Assembly: GCF_017220215.1 (NCBI RefSeq)
Contig: NZ_CP071129.1
Span: 62,001 to 126,000, forward strand
From: Caballeronia sp. M1242
GTDB lineage: Bacteria; Pseudomonadota; Gammaproteobacteria; Burkholderiales; Burkholderiaceae
DNA length: 64,000 nucleotides
Direction: 5' to 3'
The position numbers were made by a program, and so were the translations under genes. The notes beneath the pieces are model-generated. The model saw only the letters and a program-made list of their open reading frames with translations. It searched no databases and was not told the origin of the DNA. Of the stretch, positions 45,628 through 53,973 are shown piece by piece (within the stretch, counting starts at the first letter, position 1; each line of letters opens with the position of its first letter).

Positions 45628-45650
45628 CCCCGCCCAATGTTGCGGCGGGG
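45628..45650 (-). terminator. hairpin 3, next to the fliC stop
   Basis: CCCCGCC/GGCGGGG stem with 9-nt loop, 14 nt after the fliC stop codon. Confidence 0.5.
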
Positions 45651-45664
45651 CAGGTCACATGCGC

Positions 45665-46489
45665 TTAGCCGAGGAGCTTCAGCACTTGCTGCGGCATCGA
45701 GTTCGCTTGCGCGAGAACCGAGATACCCGCTTGTTGCAGCACTTGAGCCTTCGACAGGTTCGCCGTTTCTTGCGCGAAGTCCGCGTCGGTGATGGCCGAC
45801 TGTGCTGCGTTCAGGTTGGTCGACTGCGACTGGAGGCTGGTCACGGCCGACGTGAAGCGGTTTTGTTCAGCGCCGAGCGTCGATTGCAGCGTGTTGACGG
45901 TGTCGAGCGCCGTGTCGACCAGGCTGATCACGGACTGCGCGCCGCTTGCCGTGGAGATGTCGACCGATGCCGAGCCGAACAGGCCGGTCTGGCTCATCGC
46001 GGTGCTGCCGAAGTCGACGCTCAGCGTCTGGTTCGCCACTGCGCCGATCTGGAAGGCCACCGTCGAGACCGAGCCGGACAGCATGGCTTGGCCGTTGAAC
46101 GTCGTCTGGCTCGAAACGCGGTCGAGTTCGCCGAGACGCTGGGTCACTTCCGTCTGGAGGTAGCCGCGCTGCGTGTCGGAGAGCGAACCGTCGGCTGCCT
46201 GAACGGCCAGCTGGCGAATACGCTGAAGGTTGTCCGTCGTGGAGCTGAGGCCGCCCGACGCCGTTTGAATCATCGAGATCGCGTTGTTCGCGTTCGACAC
46301 GCCCTGGTTCAGCGCGTTGACGTACGACGTCATGTTCGTCGAAATCGCCAGGCCTGCTGCATCGTCAGCTGCGCTGTTGATGCGCTTGCCCGACGAGAGG
46401 CGGTTAATAGCCGACGACAGCGCGCTTTGCGAACCTTGCAGGTTCTTTTGCGTCGTTTGCGACAGGGTGTTGGTGTTGATGTTCAACAT
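45665..46489 (-). CDS. fliC: flagellin
   Basis: 274-aa filament subunit. The conserved N-terminal D0/D1 (MLNINTNTLSQTTQKNLQGSQSALSSAINRLSSGKRINSAADDAAGLAIS, then GVSNANNAISMIQTASGGLS) and C-terminal D1/D0 (NRFTSAVTSLQSQSTNLNAAQSAITDADFAQETANLSKAQVLQQAGISVLAQAN) are nearly all there is: the variable D2/D3 insert is reduced to about 60-70 residues, among the shorter flagellins. GAGGTAA precedes the ATG. Driven by an excellent sigma-28 promoter 94-120 nt upstream. Confidence 0.98.
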   Translation of the reverse strand: MLNINTNTLSQTTQKNLQGSQSALSSAINRLSSGKRINSAADDAAGLAISTNMTSYVNALNQGVSNANNAISMIQTASGGLSSTTDNLQRIRQLAVQAADGSLSDTQRGYLQTEVTQRLGELDRVSSQTTFNGQAMLSGSVSTVAFQIGAVANQTLSVDFGSTAMSQTGLFGSASVDISTASGAQSVISLVDTALDTVNTLQSTLGAEQNRFTSAVTSLQSQSTNLNAAQSAITDADFAQETANLSKAQVLQQAGISVLAQANSMPQQVLKLLG

Positions 46490-46582
46490 TTCAAATTACC
46501 TCGTTGGTAAAGGCGCTACTAGTCTGAGTCTGAATGCGGCGTCGCGATGTTTAATGTGTTTCGCTGACTGCCTTACCTAAGG

Positions 46583-46609
46583 ATTTCGGCCCACGGGAAA
46601 GAAACTTTA
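46583..46609 (-). promoter_or_regulatory. sigma-28 promoter of fliC
   Basis: Minus strand TAAAGTTT (46609-46602), 11-nt spacer, GCCGAAAT (46590-46583). Predicted start about 46576, leader about 87 nt. Confidence 0.88.
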
Positions 46610-46646
46610 GGCCGAAGATCGAATGCGATTCGAATTTTCACGGAGT

Positions 46647-46721
46647 CTGCCGGCGCCTTGGCCGGCAGGGCTTAAAAGCAATTACGGCCGGGCCGGCTAC
46701 ACCTTTACAGGCAGCCGGCCC
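46647..46721 (-). terminator. two hairpins after the HAD gene
   Basis: GGGCCGGCT/AGCCGGCCC (46690-46721) and CTGCCGGC/GCCGGCAG (46647-46668), both downstream of the HAD gene stop and separating it from the fliC promoter. A short TTTTAA lies between them on the minus strand. Confidence 0.6.
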
Positions 46722-46730
46722 GATATCTCT

Positions 46731-49151
46731 TCATGAGGCGAGGGCGGTGTCAGCCTTCTGAACCCAGGAAAGCGGGCGGAACGTCAGGCGCATCAATTGC
46801 CGCGCGTTTCCGGCCATGGCAGGCACATAGATCAGTCCGTTCAGCGACATCTCGAACATGCCGGATTCGCGCTCAGTCATGCCGTCGTAAATGATCTCGC
46901 TCCCAGGCGAGAGCGCGCGCTGGCGATCGAACTCAATACGCGTATCCAGCGTTTCCGCGGGAAAGGTTGTCGCCGACGCAATCTGCACCCAGTTCATCTC
47001 CTTGCCGAACATGAGCGCGACGTCGAAGTCGGAAATGGGCACGACGAGCGAATAGAAGCCGTCGTAAGTCGCGCGCGCGGTCAGCGTCTCGGTCGCGGTT
47101 TCATTGCCGCGCACGAAAAGCGCGGGAATTCGCGTCTCGCGGTACGTCGTATCGTCGACGGTGAAATCCAGACGGTGACGGCGCACGGCCATTAGAAAGA
47201 TCGCCTGATCGATGCCTGCGTGGCGCATCTCGTACGGATAACCCGGACGAAAACCCTTGCCGATGCTGCGCATATAGAAGGGTCCGCGCTGACGAAGCCC
47301 TTCGATGCCCGCGTCGTTATCCGCGACGTTGAATGCGTGAATGGACGCCCCGTTAATCTCGAACACCGTCTCATTGCCGCCGGCCACTTCGTCGCGGTCC
47401 GGGAGATACAGTAGGCGTGCGAGGCAGATGGCCGCATCGACGCGTAGTCGTTCAGCCGTCAGGCGGGGAAAGCTGGTGGCCGGCATCACGGCCATATCGC
47501 GGACAAAGCGGACGCAAGCATCCTGGATTTCTCCGCTTTGCGCGATTTGCTTCTCGCTTTTCGCAGATTGGTTGAGAAGCGGCGTGCCGTCGTCCTTGAA
47601 GTCATACACGCTGCCGGTTTTGAGCGAGCACATCTGCTCGAAATGGCCAATATGCGCGATCAACATCTCCATCACGTTTTCATCGGCCCAGCGGCTGTCG
47701 ACGACGCCCGCGCGATCCGCGCGCCAGCCGGGTGTATCCAGCGAAACGAGATAGCGCCCGACGATCTCCACGTCGTAATACTTCTTGAACAGTTTGCCGA
47801 GCGAGCGCTGAATGGAGCCGTAGTAACCCAGGTCCACGATCACGAGCGTGTCGCCGCGCTCGAGTCCGACGGTGCGCTGCAGATGGCGAAAGAGCCGCTG
47901 ACGAAGCGCCGCGCTGCGTTCGATGATGAGCTTCACCGTGCGCGGTTCCAGCACGAGACGCCGGAACGTCTGCAGCGGATTGGCGGATGCGTTTGCCTCG
48001 GCGAGCAGTTTGCCGGTTTCTTTGGGCGGCAGTTGCAGCTGGTCTGCGCCGAACTTCATCATCTGCGGGTTGATGACCTCTGTACTCAGATAACGCTCGA
48101 TGGCCTCGCGGCTGTCGAAGGTCGAACCGGCGGCGACGAACCGCCCGACGTACGCTTCATTGCCGATCGGGCCGCCGTGCAGCGCTTCGCATGCCCGATG
48201 AATCAGATGCCCGTCGCGCAGCAGAAACGCGAGCTTGTGCGGTCGGCCACGCGCTTTGAGATCCTCATGCGTGTCCAGCACGAAGCGCGCGAACGCGTGC
48301 ATGATCGGGCCGACCGACCAGTAGCCGATGCGCTCGTTCGTGCTCATGTTGCGGCCCTGTTGCAGGGAGCGCATCGCGTGATGCAAGCTCGGCGCGGGCT
48401 TCGTCGCGCGGATCGACGGAAACAGCACGCGCGCCGCCATCAGCCGCTGCCGGTCCGCTTTATGCATTTCTTCGTCGCGCTGCTGGAAATGCAGTACGCC
48501 GATGCCCATCTGCTGTGGAACGGCCCAGTCCGCGTACGGGTTGTCGCCGGTATGGAGAATCTCCGACGGCGCGACGCCCAGCCGTTCCGTCACGACATTC
48601 CAGAGTCCCGTGGACTTCGAGACGCCGAATTCGGACGAACAAAACACGACGTCGATGAGCGATTCGAGCTCCGGCGCGGTCGTGAAGAGAATGCGGCGCA
48701 ATTGCGCCTCGGAGTAATAGGTATCGCTGACGATTGCCGTGCGTAGGCCGCGAATTTTCGCCTCGCGCAGCAGCGCGAGCACCGGCTCGAAGATGAAGCC
48801 GATCTCGATCTCTTTATCGACCTCGCGCTCGGCGAGCGCGCTCACCGTTGCTTCGTCGGCGTGAGGCGCGGCTTCGGCATAAATCTGTTCGAGCGTCGCC
48901 TCGCTCTTGCGGGTTGCGAAGTAATTCTGTTTACGCGCCTCGGATTCGGCCATCGTGCGCACGCGGGCGCTTACGCCGTGCTCGACGAATAGCGGATCTT
49001 CGGCCAGCGCGTAGTAAACGTCGACCGGTTCCTGTACGGCGCGCCAGAACAGCGTGTCGAAACAGTCGAAAGTCGCGACCGTATGCGACGGCGCGCGCGC
49101 CGACCACGTTTCGGCCAACTGATCCGGAAGGACGTTCTTGTCTGCTTGCAT
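46731..49151 (-). CDS. large HAD-superfamily hydrolase (COG5610 type)
   Basis: 806 aa. N-terminal HAD domain: motif I FDCFDTL (D29), motif II VSDTYYS, and motif III/IV HTGDNPYADW. The residue two after the nucleophile is Phe, not Asp, as in dehalogenase-like members, so ordinary phosphatase activity is doubtful. Residues about 320-560 form a second conserved unit (LRDGHLIHRACEAL, VIVDLGYYGSIQRSLGKLF), and 560-806 a beta-rich tail. Such proteins occur in polysaccharide and flagellin-modification loci; its position just upstream of fliC suggests flagellin or surface glycan modification. Start ATG 49151 with GGAG. An upstream in-frame Met (49304) was rejected. Confidence 0.75.
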   Translation of the reverse strand: MQADKNVLPDQLAETWSARAPSHTVATFDCFDTLFWRAVQEPVDVYYALAEDPLFVEHGVSARVRTMAESEARKQNYFATRKSEATLEQIYAEAAPHADEATVSALAEREVDKEIEIGFIFEPVLALLREAKIRGLRTAIVSDTYYSEAQLRRILFTTAPELESLIDVVFCSSEFGVSKSTGLWNVVTERLGVAPSEILHTGDNPYADWAVPQQMGIGVLHFQQRDEEMHKADRQRLMAARVLFPSIRATKPAPSLHHAMRSLQQGRNMSTNERIGYWSVGPIMHAFARFVLDTHEDLKARGRPHKLAFLLRDGHLIHRACEALHGGPIGNEAYVGRFVAAGSTFDSREAIERYLSTEVINPQMMKFGADQLQLPPKETGKLLAEANASANPLQTFRRLVLEPRTVKLIIERSAALRQRLFRHLQRTVGLERGDTLVIVDLGYYGSIQRSLGKLFKKYYDVEIVGRYLVSLDTPGWRADRAGVVDSRWADENVMEMLIAHIGHFEQMCSLKTGSVYDFKDDGTPLLNQSAKSEKQIAQSGEIQDACVRFVRDMAVMPATSFPRLTAERLRVDAAICLARLLYLPDRDEVAGGNETVFEINGASIHAFNVADNDAGIEGLRQRGPFYMRSIGKGFRPGYPYEMRHAGIDQAIFLMAVRRHRLDFTVDDTTYRETRIPALFVRGNETATETLTARATYDGFYSLVVPISDFDVALMFGKEMNWVQIASATTFPAETLDTRIEFDRQRALSPGSEIIYDGMTERESGMFEMSLNGLIYVPAMAGNARQLMRLTFRPLSWVQKADTALAS

Positions 49152-49407
49152 GTGATGGACTCCGCAGCCCGCGCCGGCGGGTCTGCATTGATGGTTTTCG
49201 TGCGTCGGGCGTCTGCAGCGGGTCGCTCTCGGCCGCCCCGGCATCAGCCTCTGTGATGTGTCGACGATCTTAGGGGCTTGCGCCAGAACGAAAGCACGGA
49301 ACAAGCGCAGCTTTGGGCTTCATTTCGGCGCATGAGCGACGCGCGCGGCAGCGTCGCGCAATGTTGCGTATCCTTCCCGAACGTCCTCTACTCACGCGGA
49401 GTACTCC

Positions 49408-50358
49408 ATGCAAACTCGCAGCATCGGCACATCGGATCTTGAAGTCGCGCCGCTCGTCTTCGGCGGCAACGTGTTCGGCTGGACCGCGGACGAACGCACG
49501 TCGTTCTCCATCCTCGACGCGTTCGTCGATCACGGCCTCAATTTCATCGACACGGCGGACGTCTATTCCGCGTGGGTCGAAGGGCACCACGGCGGCGAAT
49601 CGGAAACGATCATCGGCAAGTGGTTCAAGGAGAGCGGCAAGCGCCACAAGGTCGTGCTCGCGACGAAGGTCGGCATGCTCGGCACGCGCGCCGGGCTTTC
49701 GGCGGCGAACATCGCGGCGGCCGTGGACGACTCGCTGCGGCGTCTGAAGACCGATTACATCGACGTCTACTTCTCGCATCTGGACGACGACAAGACGCCG
49801 CTCGACGAAACGCTCGGCGCCTACCAGAAGCTCATTCAGGCGGGCAAGGTGCGGGTGATCGGCGCGTCGAACTACACCGGCGCGCGGCTGGAAGAAGCGC
49901 TGAAAGTGGCGAAGGAATCGTCGCTGCCGGCGTATCAGATCCTGCAGCCGGAGTACAACCTCTACGACCGCGAAGGCTACGAGACGGACCTCGAGCCCGT
50001 CGCCGAGGCGCACAAGGTCGCAGTCGTCACGTATTTCAGCCTGGCGAGCGGCTTTCTGTCGGGCAAGTACCGCTCCAAAGCAGACATGCAGGGGAAGGCG
50101 CGCGGCTCGCGCGTCGAGAAGTATCTGAACGAGCGCGGCCTCAGGATTCTCGATGCGCTCGATGAAGTCGCGAAGCGCCACGACACCACGCCGGCGACCA
50201 TCGCACTCGCGTGGGTCATCGCGCGGCCGAGCGTGACCGCGCCGATTGCGAGCGCCACGTCCGTGCAGCAACTGGAAAGTCTCGCGGCGGCCACGCGCCT
50301 CGAGCTCGATCCGGAAGAAGTGGCGGAACTGGACGAAGCCAGCGCCTGGCAGAAATAA
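49408..50358 (+). CDS. aldo/keto reductase
   Basis: 316-aa NADPH-dependent TIM-barrel oxidoreductase. The catalytic tetrad is visible: D49 and Y53 in FIDTADVYSAW, K87 in LATKVG, H124 in YFSHLDDDKT. The cofactor-binding C-terminus includes IARPSVTAPIASATSVQQL. It resembles the YajO/YdjG-like AKR branch. GGAG lies upstream of ATG 49408. Divergent from the HAD gene. Substrate unknown. Confidence 0.93.
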   Translation: MQTRSIGTSDLEVAPLVFGGNVFGWTADERTSFSILDAFVDHGLNFIDTADVYSAWVEGHHGGESETIIGKWFKESGKRHKVVLATKVGMLGTRAGLSAANIAAAVDDSLRRLKTDYIDVYFSHLDDDKTPLDETLGAYQKLIQAGKVRVIGASNYTGARLEEALKVAKESSLPAYQILQPEYNLYDREGYETDLEPVAEAHKVAVVTYFSLASGFLSGKYRSKADMQGKARGSRVEKYLNERGLRILDALDEVAKRHDTTPATIALAWVIARPSVTAPIASATSVQQLESLAAATRLELDPEEVAELDEASAWQK

Positions 50359-50728
50359 ATCTGTTGCATCAACGAGTTGCCGTGCTTCGAAGAGTTGGCA
50401 TAGGCGCGGTGTTCTGGTAACATCGCGCCCGAATCGAGAAATGTGCCCGATTTTTCGGCCGATTTTTGCGTCCGCTCCGCTGAAAATGACAACGTCAAAA
50501 TGTTAATCGCCAGCGGAGAACGGCGCCGAAAGTGTGCGTGCAGGCGGTCCTTTCGTGCGCACATGCCGCTTTGCGGTTGAATCCCAACTCTCTCTTTTCC
50601 GGCCTCCGTGGCCGCTTTGCTCGTGTCCGCTGCGTCCTTTTTGGCGCCCGGCGGACGATCGGAGTGCCGGCGCGCGGCGGGTTTTTCCGTTGCGCACTTA
50701 GAAATACGTTTAGCAAATCAGGATTGTC
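50359..50728 (+). other. long, structured rpsU leader region
   Basis: 370 nt. If transcription starts at about 50430, a leader of about 300 nt precedes rpsU. It contains CTCCGCT/AGCGGAG (50475-50518) enclosing TGAC/GTCA (50487-50497). No supported gene. Confidence 0.5.
50395..50423 (+). promoter_or_regulatory. sigma-70 promoter for rpsU
   Basis: TTGGCA, 17-nt spacer, TAACAT. Best promoter match in the rpsU upstream region. Confidence 0.55.
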
Positions 50729-50941
50729 ATGACCACTATTGTCCTCAAAGAAAACGAGCCGTTCGATGTCGCGATTCGGCGCTTCCGCCGCACCATCGAA
50801 AAGAATGGCCTGATCGCAGAACTGCGCGAGCGCCAGTCCTACGAAAAGCCGACCACCGAGCGCAAGCGCAAGAAGGCCGCGGCCGTTGCCCGCCTGCGCA
50901 AGCGCCTGCGTAGCCAGATGCTGCCGAAGAAGATGCACTAA
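50729..50941 (+). CDS. rpsU: 30S ribosomal protein S21
   Basis: 70-aa small-subunit protein. Family sequence: [47 protein letters not shown], very basic C-terminus. Followed by a strong terminator, so it is a separate unit and not part of the usual rpsU-dnaG-rpoD arrangement. Confidence 0.97.
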   Translation: MTTIVLKENEPFDVAIRRFRRTIEKNGLIAELRERQSYEKPTTERKRKKAAAVARLRKRLRSQMLPKKMH

Positions 50942-50983
50942 AGCGTCTTTACGCCGGGCCGGTTTCTTTCGGTCCGCGAAGGC

Positions 50984-51026
50984 AAAACGGCGGTGCGACC
51001 CGTGAGGGCGCACCGCCGTTTTTTCT
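50984..51026 (+). terminator. terminator of rpsU
   Basis: Perfect 14-bp stem AAAACGGCGGTGCG/CGCACCGCCGTTTT (50984-50997, 51009-51022) running into T6. Confidence 0.93.
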
Positions 51027-51039
51027 TGCAAGTTGGTTC

Positions 51040-51417
51040 TTAGGCGAACGCGTGCCGTCTTGCGAGTGCTTGCAGCAGATGCGGCCACTCGTCCACGCTG
51101 GCGTCGTCGTGAATCTGCTCCAGTTCCATCAAGAGATCGATGATGGCCGGATCGTAAGCATTCACGTTCGACGCATACAGCGCGCGCAGCAGCTTGCCGT
51201 CATGCGCATGCCGATAGTACGAAATGCCGACGCCTTCGAGCTCCGCTTCGTAGACGTCGTCACGCACCAGCGATCCGATCGCGCACTTGCGGCCGTGCGC
51301 GCCTCTCAGACGGCACGACCCGTTGTCATCTTCCGAGACGGCGCGCTGCGCCAGCAAATGCGCGCTCACGCGATGGAAGATCTCGTTCGCGCTCAACATC
51401 GTGACAGGGCTCAACAT
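51040..51417 (-). CDS. small protein of unknown function, tandem paralogue A
   Basis: 125 aa, soluble. The core KCAIGSLVRDDVYEAELEGVGISYY plus the C-terminal NAYDPAIIDLLMELEQIHDDASVDEW align directly with the neighbouring protein at 51433-51858, so these are tandem duplicates. ATG 51417 or 51399 could be the start. Fourteen nt separate the two genes. No known domain; the conserved Cys before (A/P)IGSL and the acidic residues suggest a small structural or metal-linked fold. Function unknown. Confidence 0.75.
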   Translation of the reverse strand: MLSPVTMLSANEIFHRVSAHLLAQRAVSEDDNGSCRLRGAHGRKCAIGSLVRDDVYEAELEGVGISYYRHAHDGKLLRALYASNVNAYDPAIIDLLMELEQIHDDASVDEWPHLLQALARRHAFA

Positions 51418-51432
51418 ACGGCACCCGCACCG

Positions 51433-51858
51433 TTACGCAGCCGTTTTCAGAAGCTCGGCCGACAGACCGAATTGCCGCGCGATGGACGTGAGACGCTCGC
51501 GCCACTCCCATTTGCCGAAGACGTCGTGCACGTTCTGCAGGCACGAGAGCAGTTCGACGGTGGTCGGATCGAAGACGTTGATGCGCGCGCGCAGCAGAGC
51601 GCGCTTGAGCGCCGCGACGCCGACATCCATGTACGCCGGCACCGAGTCGGGCGATTTCCCGATATAGCGGATCGGCACGCCTTCCATGGCCGTCACGTAG
51701 TCGCGCGGCTTGATGAGACTCCCGATCGGGCAGCCGCCGCAGTATCCGCGATAAGCGCCGCCGCCGTGAGGCAGCAAAGCGGCTTGTCCCTGCGTGAAGA
51801 GATGCTGCACCGCGTTGTCAAAAATCTCCTGATGCGTCAGGAAGTTCAAGCTTTTCAT
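51433..51858 (-). CDS. small protein of unknown function, tandem paralogue B
   Basis: 141 aa. Core YCGGCPIGSLIKPRDYVTAMEGVPIRYIG, then INVFDPTTVELLSCLQNVHDVFGKWEWRERL. It has two cysteines before PIGSL where the paralogue has one, a Gly-rich loop (HGGGAYRGY) and a 22-residue extension. Strong GGGGAGAAAG ribosome site at ATG 51858. First gene of the pair. A weak sigma-28-like element lies about 200 nt upstream. Confidence 0.78.
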   Translation of the reverse strand: MKSLNFLTHQEIFDNAVQHLFTQGQAALLPHGGGAYRGYCGGCPIGSLIKPRDYVTAMEGVPIRYIGKSPDSVPAYMDVGVAALKRALLRARINVFDPTTVELLSCLQNVHDVFGKWEWRERLTSIARQFGLSAELLKTAA

Positions 51859-52282
51859 GATCTTTCTCCCCTGCGCCCCTGCGCAGCGGCCATGCGTTGA
51901 GTTTCGAGCAACCTGCACCTGCGGCGTCGGACGGCGCGCACGCCGACCGGCTACTGCTTCGAGCACGTTGTTTTTCCCGGCCTAGGGACACGCGCATTCG
52001 CGTGCCCGTGTACTCGCGGCGGATCTCTCCACTCAGTGAACGATCCGCACACCGTGAGTTATAACGGCACGGCTCGGTAAAAAGGTGCGGCAGCGCACGC
52101 GAGAACGCCATTTTTACACGACACGGACGTTCGTGCAGTGCGGCAGAAGCATGGTCCGCGCTTGAAACGGTGCGGCTGGCGGCATGCTTCACTGCAAAAA
52201 AACGCCTGCGATGAGGACTTTCCCTAATCAACGCTCTTTTGCGGCGAGAACGTTGCCAAAAAGCAAATTCCCCTGCATCGGA
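51859..52282. other. intergenic region upstream of the paralogue pair
   Basis: 424 nt. Contains a weak sigma-28-like element on the minus strand (GCCGTTAT at 52068-52061, 11-nt spacer, CACCTTTT at 52087-52080, only 4/8 to the -35). Otherwise nothing recognised. Confidence 0.4.
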
Positions 52283-52894
52283 TTAAGCTGAAGGGGTCGT
52301 TTTTTCCGGCGATTTGCGCTTAGTCTTAGGCTTGACGCGCGAGATACAGCCCACGGCGTGATCGTTCACCATGCCCGTCGCCTGCATGAAGGCGTAGCAG
52401 ATGGTCGTGCCGACGAACTTGCAGCCGTACTGCTTGAGCGCTCGGCTCAGCGCATCCGACTCGGGCGTGGAGGCGGGCGTCGGATTGTTCGCATCGCGCG
52501 GCGTGTCGATAGGCGCGCCGTTCACGAACGACCATGCGAAGGCCGCGAAGGAACCATGCTCGGCCTGAATGCGCTGGACCGCTTGCGCGTTGATGACGGC
52601 GGACGCGATCTTCGCCCGGTTGCGAACCACGCGCGCATCGCCGACGATCCGCTCGATGTCCGCGTCCGTGAAGCGCGCGACCTTGTCGATGTCGAAGCCC
52701 GCGAACAGCGCGCGATAACCCTCGCGCTTGTTGAGAATCGTCGACCATGAAAGACCGGCCTGCGCGCCTTCGAGCACCAGCATTTCGAAGAGATGACGGT
52801 CGTCGCGGGACGGCACGCCCCATTCGGTGTCGTGGTAATGCGCCATGGCGTCGGTGGTGGCCCAGGCGCAGCGTGTCGGTTCGGTGGCTGCCAT
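52283..52894 (-). CDS. tag: DNA-3-methyladenine glycosylase I
   Basis: 203-aa base-excision repair enzyme removing 3-methyladenine. Zinc-snap residues: C9 and H in RCAWATTDAMAHYHDTEWGVP, and His and Cys in NDHAVGCISR. Other blocks LFEMLVLEGAQAGLSWSTILNKREGYRALFAGFDIDKVA and GCKFVGTTICYAFMQATGMVNDH are family-diagnostic. GAGG precedes ATG 52894; an in-frame Met at 52948 is unlikely. Confidence 0.95.
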   Translation of the reverse strand: MAATEPTRCAWATTDAMAHYHDTEWGVPSRDDRHLFEMLVLEGAQAGLSWSTILNKREGYRALFAGFDIDKVARFTDADIERIVGDARVVRNRAKIASAVINAQAVQRIQAEHGSFAAFAWSFVNGAPIDTPRDANNPTPASTPESDALSRALKQYGCKFVGTTICYAFMQATGMVNDHAVGCISRVKPKTKRKSPEKTTPSA

Positions 52895-53000
52895 TGCAAA
52901 TCCTCGTTTCGGTCGCGCCAGCATAGCCGAACGCGATTGCCGCGCCACTCTGCCATTCGGCTAATTGGCGCGCGCCGCCGTCGCCGCTATGCTTGCGGCC

Positions 53001-53927
53001 ATGAACACTTTCACGAATTCGGAATTCAACGGCTTCCTGCTAGGCATCGACGGCGGCGGAAGCGGCACGCGCGTGATTCTCGCGGACGCGCACGGCGTCG
53101 AGCTGGCCCGCGCGAGCGGCGGTCCTTCGGGTCTGGCGCTGGGCGTCGAAGAGGCGTGGTGTTCCATCGGCAATGCATGCAAGCGTGCTTTCGATGCAGC
53201 CGGCCTCGCCTTCGACTGGCGCGCCTGTTCGCTCGGCTGCGGCCTCGCGGGCGTCAACAACGCGGACTGGCTCGCGGCTTTCCTGAGCATGGCGCCGCCG
53301 GTCCACGCGCTAAGCGTGGAAAGCGACGCGTACACTACAGTCCTCGGCGCGCACGGCGGCGGACCGGGCGTGATCGTCGCGCTCGGCACGGGCAGCATCG
53401 CGGCGTCGCTGGACGAGCAGGGCGTCTGCCGCATTGCGGGCGGATACGGCTTTCCGAGCGGCGACGAAGCGAGCGGGGCGTGGCTCGGTCTGCGCGCGGT
53501 GGTTCACCTTCAGCGCGTGCTGGACGGGCGACTCCCGGCCGATGACTGGTCCCGCGCGCTCTTGCAACTCACTGGCGCGACGGATCGCCACAGCCTCGTC
53601 GTGTGGCTGTGCGCGTCGAACCAGACCGCGTACGCCACGCTCGCGCCGAGCGTGTTCGAATACCGCGATCATCCGTCGGCGGCGCAGTTGCTTGAGCAGG
53701 CGGGGCGCGAGATAGAGTTGCTGGTCGCGGCGCTGGATCGCGACGGCAAATTGCCGGTCGCGCTTTGCGGTGGACTGGCCGCGCCGTACGAGCCTTTCGT
53801 GCCCATATCGTTGCGCGAGCGCCTGCGACGACCCCGCGCGGATTCGGCCGCAGGCGCGCTCGAACTGGCGCGGCGCGCGGTGGCGTCTGGCGGCGCGGCG
53901 GGGCTGCCAGGAAAAGAGCCGCGATAG
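53001..53927 (+). CDS. BadF/BadG-family N-acetylglucosamine kinase-like ATPase
   Basis: 308-aa sugar kinase of the ASKHA (actin-like ATPase) fold. Phosphate-1 loop GIDGGGSGTRVILAD (15-29), phosphate-2 GVIVALGTGSIAASLDEQG, and the adenosine GGYGFPSGDEASGAWLGLRAV. Family members phosphorylate GlcNAc or glucosamine. The start is ambiguous (ATG 52989 also possible) because the ribosome site is poor. Divergent from tag, 46 nt ahead of the Cof-type gene with which it may be cotranscribed. Confidence 0.85.
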   Translation: MNTFTNSEFNGFLLGIDGGGSGTRVILADAHGVELARASGGPSGLALGVEEAWCSIGNACKRAFDAAGLAFDWRACSLGCGLAGVNNADWLAAFLSMAPPVHALSVESDAYTTVLGAHGGGPGVIVALGTGSIAASLDEQGVCRIAGGYGFPSGDEASGAWLGLRAVVHLQRVLDGRLPADDWSRALLQLTGATDRHSLVVWLCASNQTAYATLAPSVFEYRDHPSAAQLLEQAGREIELLVAALDRDGKLPVALCGGLAAPYEPFVPISLRERLRRPRADSAAGALELARRAVASGGAAGLPGKEPR

Positions 53928-53973
53928 AATAGTCAGCTTCGCGGGCGTTTTTCTCCGCTCAAACAGGGCAGCC

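Noticed and set aside
42514-45658. Very long overlapping ORFs (926 codons plus strand, 956 codons minus strand) across the CaCA-fliT-fliD region
   Set aside because: Arg/His-rich, no domain, and they overlie well-supported genes in other frames; they are composition artefacts.
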